Notes under the pieces: model-generated
Told to the model about the DNA's origin: nothing
The model's database searches: none
The model's input: only the letters and a program-made list of their open reading frames with translations
Translations under genes and position numbers: made by a program
Part shown: positions 61,439-64,000 of the stretch, piece after piece
How the letters are laid out: each line of letters starts with the position of its first letter
How positions within the stretch are numbered: position 1 is the first letter of the stretch
Origin: Mycolicibacterium moriokaense
GTDB lineage: Bacteria > Actinomycetota > Actinomycetes > Mycobacteriales > Mycobacteriaceae
NCBI RefSeq assembly: GCF_010726085.1
Contig: NZ_AP022560.1
Span: 620,001-684,000, forward strand
DNA: 64,000 bases
Direction: 5' to 3'

Positions 61439-62566
61439 CTACGCGTCCGACGCTCTACACGCATCGGCGACGGCAGAAGTGATGTCCGCTGACACCGCCG
61501 CTAGGTAGGAATCGGGTGTCGAATATGACGGCAGTGCATTCGCGTATGCGCGGCGATACTGCGCAGCGAGCAACGCGAAATCCTGCAGGGTGGGATTGTT
61601 ACTGCGAAGGCCTAGTTCGTCGAGATGGTGAGCCAACCCAGTCATCACTGGAATGACGCCCTCTATTATCTTGCGCTGTTCCGGGTTCCAGTCACTAGCG
61701 GGGACATTTGAGTCCATCGCTTGCCACTCAGCGGTGTCCTCGTCGAATTGCTCGAGAGTTTCAATCAGATCCGGACATGTGCGATCGACAGCGCTAAGGA
61801 ACAACGTGGCGCCACCGGGCTCGGTAGGCGGTTCGATCGCGGTCGGATTCGGCGGTGCATCCACAAGTGGAGCACGCGCCTCAGCAGAGCCATAGGAAAT
61901 TGCAGTACATATGTCTGTCAATGCATTTGAGATCCCCCCGGCGACGCCCGCAAGGAGGTTGTCGGTCTCGCTATAGGTGGGTATGGCGTCAACGTAGGCA
62001 TGTGCGTAAGCGATGAACTGCTGGTAAAGCTCACGCATCACCCTGTGTGGCGTGACCTTTACCAGCGGTACCGATTGGTCGGCTGCCCGACGCATGGCAC
62101 CGGCAACTTCTTCGTACTGCGTTCGCTGCGCGGGTGTCCATTGGGTAGCCGGGATTGAACGATCCCGCTGGTCCCAACCGTTGCGCTGTTCCTGCGCGAG
62201 TGTCCTTACGATCGGGCCCCATGCTGTACAGCTCGGATCCTCGGTAATGATGCTGACCGGACCTTTGTCGTCGGCGCTCGCCAACCCGAACGTCTCGCCC
62301 GTCGACGCCGCACCGTCGTCACCACGGTCTTTTGTTACCGAAATCGTCACTGCCACAGTAACTCCGATGACGACCAGCAGCGCCAGCGCTCCGATGCCCC
62401 ACTTCCAGCCGTTGCCGCCCTTCTTCGTCGGCGGGCCAGCGCCCCATGTCTGCCATCGCTGCTGGGACCCCGGATAGCCTTGCGGCGGAACATTATTCCC
62501 GGGCGGCGGACCGCCGGGCGGTGGACTGCCAGGCGGGGGCGTACCGCCGGGCGGCTGAAAGCTCAC
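61439..62566 (-). CDS. membrane protein with duplicated Cys-bracketed domain
   Basis: A 375-residue protein. A Pro/Gly-rich cytoplasmic head (1-50) precedes one membrane helix (about 57-77). The outside part holds two homologous repeats, 113-220 and 264-370. Each begins and ends with a cysteine and shares the pattern W-x3-D-x3-PA-x2-W-x-P-x-QR and, later, a P-x-YS segment. Intra-repeat disulfides are likely. It overlaps the EspC-like gene by four bases. It could anchor or escort the secreted proteins of this operon; the function is unknown. Confidence 0.82.
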   Translation of the reverse strand: MSFQPPGGTPPPGSPPPGGPPPGNNVPPQGYPGSQQRWQTWGAGPPTKKGGNGWKWGIGALALLVVIGVTVAVTISVTKDRGDDGAASTGETFGLASADDKGPVSIITEDPSCTAWGPIVRTLAQEQRNGWDQRDRSIPATQWTPAQRTQYEEVAGAMRRAADQSVPLVKVTPHRVMRELYQQFIAYAHAYVDAIPTYSETDNLLAGVAGGISNALTDICTAISYGSAEARAPLVDAPPNPTAIEPPTEPGGATLFLSAVDRTCPDLIETLEQFDEDTAEWQAMDSNVPASDWNPEQRKIIEGVIPVMTGLAHHLDELGLRSNNPTLQDFALLAAQYRRAYANALPSYSTPDSYLAAVSADITSAVADACRASDA

Positions 62567-63345
62567 AGCGCGACCCTGATCGTCGCCTCGGCCGGACGTG
62601 TCGGCGCGGGCTTCGGCGAGGAAGGCGGCTCCGGCTTGGATTCTTGCGGCGCAGGTTCCGGCGCCCGCTCGGCACTCGAGCCACCCGGCGCCGCTTCGTC
62701 GGACCGCGGCTCCGCCCTCTCCTTGGGCTGCTCCTCGACATCGAGCTTCGGATCCTCGTCGGCGAGACGCTCTTCGCTTGACATCTCTGCCATTTGACTC
62801 GCCTGCTGCGCGGCGCTCTGCACGCCTTGCATGATCGCCTGGGGAATCGCCGCCGCCATGCTCGCCAATTGCATCGGGATCTGAGCAGCCTGTTGAGCCA
62901 GCTGCATCGGCATCTGCATCAGCTGGCCCATCTGGTCCGTCTGCCCCGCTCCGGCCGCCGGAGCCGCAGCCGGCGTCCCGCCCGACACGGGCGTTCCCGG
63001 CGCACCGCCGCCCGCTCCCACTGTCTCGTCCAGCAGACCCAACCGCTTGAGAATGTCCTCTGCAATCTGCCGATCGGTCGCGTCGTAGCGGTCCGCCGCG
63101 GCCATCACATTCTGGGCGTAGCGGGTCAGCTCTTCTTTGGTGATCGGCATCTGGGCGATCACCGGATCGACCACCTCGGCGACCTTGCCCGCGATCGCCG
63201 TTGACAGTGCATCGGTGCCCGCCGGGCTGAACGGGGCAGGCGCCTCCGGGATCAATCCGGCGATCGTCTGCAACTTCGCGCCCGACTGCCGGACCAACGC
63301 GGTATCGACGCGCAAATCCTCAGTCACAGTCGCTCCGCTCGGCAT
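62563..63345 (-). CDS. EspC-like type VII secretion substrate with long C-terminal tail
   Basis: A 260-residue protein. The N-terminal 100 residues match the EspC/DUF2580 layout, LRVDTALVRQSGAKLQTIAG and so on, and carry the type VII signal YxxxD as Tyr87-Asp91 (YDATD). The rest is a Met/Gln/Ala-rich helical segment (MGQLMQMPMQLAQQAAQ) and a Pro/Glu-rich tail. EspC itself is about 100 residues, so the extension is notable. GGGGGAG lies upstream of the ATG. It is the first gene of the four-gene operon. Confidence 0.87.
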   Translation of the reverse strand: MPSGATVTEDLRVDTALVRQSGAKLQTIAGLIPEAPAPFSPAGTDALSTAIAGKVAEVVDPVIAQMPITKEELTRYAQNVMAAADRYDATDRQIAEDILKRLGLLDETVGAGGGAPGTPVSGGTPAAAPAAGAGQTDQMGQLMQMPMQLAQQAAQIPMQLASMAAAIPQAIMQGVQSAAQQASQMAEMSSEERLADEDPKLDVEEQPKERAEPRSDEAAPGGSSAERAPEPAPQESKPEPPSSPKPAPTRPAEATIRVAL

Positions 63346-63694
63346 TCAGCTCCCCCGCTGAACCCCGCCGAGCCCCCTCAGGCGTCACGCGGAAAATGCT
63401 ACCGGACCTGAAAAGCCGCCAAATGCACTAATTCCACCGGTCCGACGTCGTCGAACAGACCGTCAGACACCGCCGTCTACCAGGCACGTCACCGCCAGAC
63501 ACCGGCCATCGGTCCATCCCGCGCATACAACCCCCACACCAGCCGAGCACCCCCACCGAATGTGGGGTTCTGTCACACAAATCACCACTTGCGCGGCGCG
63601 AAAACGCGAGCAGAATACGTCGCGCGGGGGAACCTACAATGCCCAGATTTCGGGCGGTTCAACTTCAACGGACATGGGTAGGTTTGAAGACTGT
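63346..63694. other. 349-bp divergent intergenic region with a hairpin at 63551-63567
   Basis: No gene is supported. The region separates the ESX-associated operon from treS and must hold both promoters. A small stem-loop, CCCCAC-CGAAT-GTGGGG, followed by TTCTGT lies at 63551-63573 and could act as a weak terminator or leader structure for treS. Confidence 0.5.
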
Positions 63695-64000
63695 ATGGAC
63701 GTTAGCGACCACGACCCCACGGAAGGCAGCCACGTCGAGGACGGCGTGGTTGAGCATCCGAGCGCCGAAGACTTCGAACATGCGCGGGCGCTGCCCGAGG
63801 ATCGCACCTGGTTCAAGCACGCCGTCTTCTACGAGGTGCTGGTACGCGCATTCCACGACTCCAACGCCGACGGCATCGGGGACCTGCGCGGGCTGACCGA
63901 ACGCCTGGACTACCTGAAATGGCTTGGGGTCGATTGCCTTTGGCTTCCGCCCTTCTACGATTCTCCGCTGCGCGACGGAGGCTACGACATCCGCGACTTC
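63695..64000 (+). CDS. treS: trehalose synthase, N-terminal part (partial, runs off window)
   Basis: The first 102 residues of a GH13 trehalose synthase/amylase, which interconverts maltose and trehalose. Diagnostic strings are [56 protein letters not shown] and [18 protein letters not shown], very close to mycobacterial TreS. The ATG at 63695 is preferred; one at 63674 is also in frame. In mycobacteria TreS works with the maltokinase Pep2/Mak in the trehalose-to-glucan (GlgE) pathway. That partner gene would lie outside the window. Confidence 0.94.
   Translation, partial: MDVSDHDPTEGSHVEDGVVEHPSAEDFEHARALPEDRTWFKHAVFYEVLVRAFHDSNADGIGDLRGLTERLDYLKWLGVDCLWLPPFYDSPLRDGGYDIRDF

Overview
The window is high-GC actinobacterial DNA that reads as a rapid-growing mycobacterium (Mycolicibacterium type). 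The markers are an MmpS/MmpL pair, type VII (ESX) secretion-associated proteins, many FadE-type acyl-CoA dehydrogenases and TetR regulators, a SARP/AfsR-like regulator, Tat-exported glycoside hydrolases and trehalose synthase. No tRNA, rRNA or CRISPR array was seen. Both window edges cut genes: an aldehyde dehydrogenase on the left and treS on the right.

Layout. 1-2.5 kb: aldehyde dehydrogenase, a single-cluster ferredoxin and an FprB-like ferredoxin-NADP reductase, probably the redox end of an oxidation cluster. 2.5-8.6 kb: a minus-strand lipid catabolism block with two FadE, one thiolase, two closely related TetR repressors and a zinc-less MDR reductase. 8.7-17.5 kb: a Tat-exported GH5-like hydrolase, an NTF2/SDR pair facing a LysR regulator, an MFS exporter, a YciI(DGPF)/ECF42 sigma pair, a 42-residue acidic protein, an NDH-2-like enzyme and a TetR. 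17.5-22 kb: MmpS/MmpL with a palindromic operator, then a double hot-dog dehydratase. 22.4-26.5 kb: a 1071-residue SARP-ATPase regulator and an alpha/beta hydrolase. 26.6-31 kb: an operon of enoyl-CoA hydratase, PaaK-like CoA ligase and two TenA proteins, broken by an IS481-family element. 31-35.6 kb: NTF2 remnant, cupin, amidase, membrane phosphoesterase and TesB thioesterase, with two copies of a 53-bp palindromic repeat.

35.7-40.7 kb is a tightly packed MoxR ATPase-DUF58-membrane-VWA-VWA-TPR operon. 40.8-42.3 kb holds Mn catalase and a hemerythrin protein behind a SigF-type promoter. 42.4-48.7 kb is mixed accessory content: secreted protein, SDR, a deleted luciferase-like pseudogene, Tat-exported GH16, MHS transporter plus lipoprotein, HD protein, NTF2 and hydrolase. 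48.8-57.7 kb is minus strand: a large helicase, a LysR regulator, a double-length class III CoA transferase, two acyl-CoA dehydrogenases and an HD protein. 58-63.3 kb is a four-gene, translationally coupled ESX-associated operon with an EspC-like protein, a membrane protein with a duplicated Cys-bracketed domain, a long Pro-rich protein and a WXG protein with an unfamiliar C-terminal domain. treS starts at the right edge.

The most noteworthy items are the ESX-associated operon, the IS481 insertion just behind the ancestral start codon of a TenA gene, the MoxR/VWA operon with degenerate metal sites, the palindromic repeat that coincides with loss of a gene end, and the sharply defined operator and SigF-type promoter. 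All calls are from reading the sequence; no database search was run.
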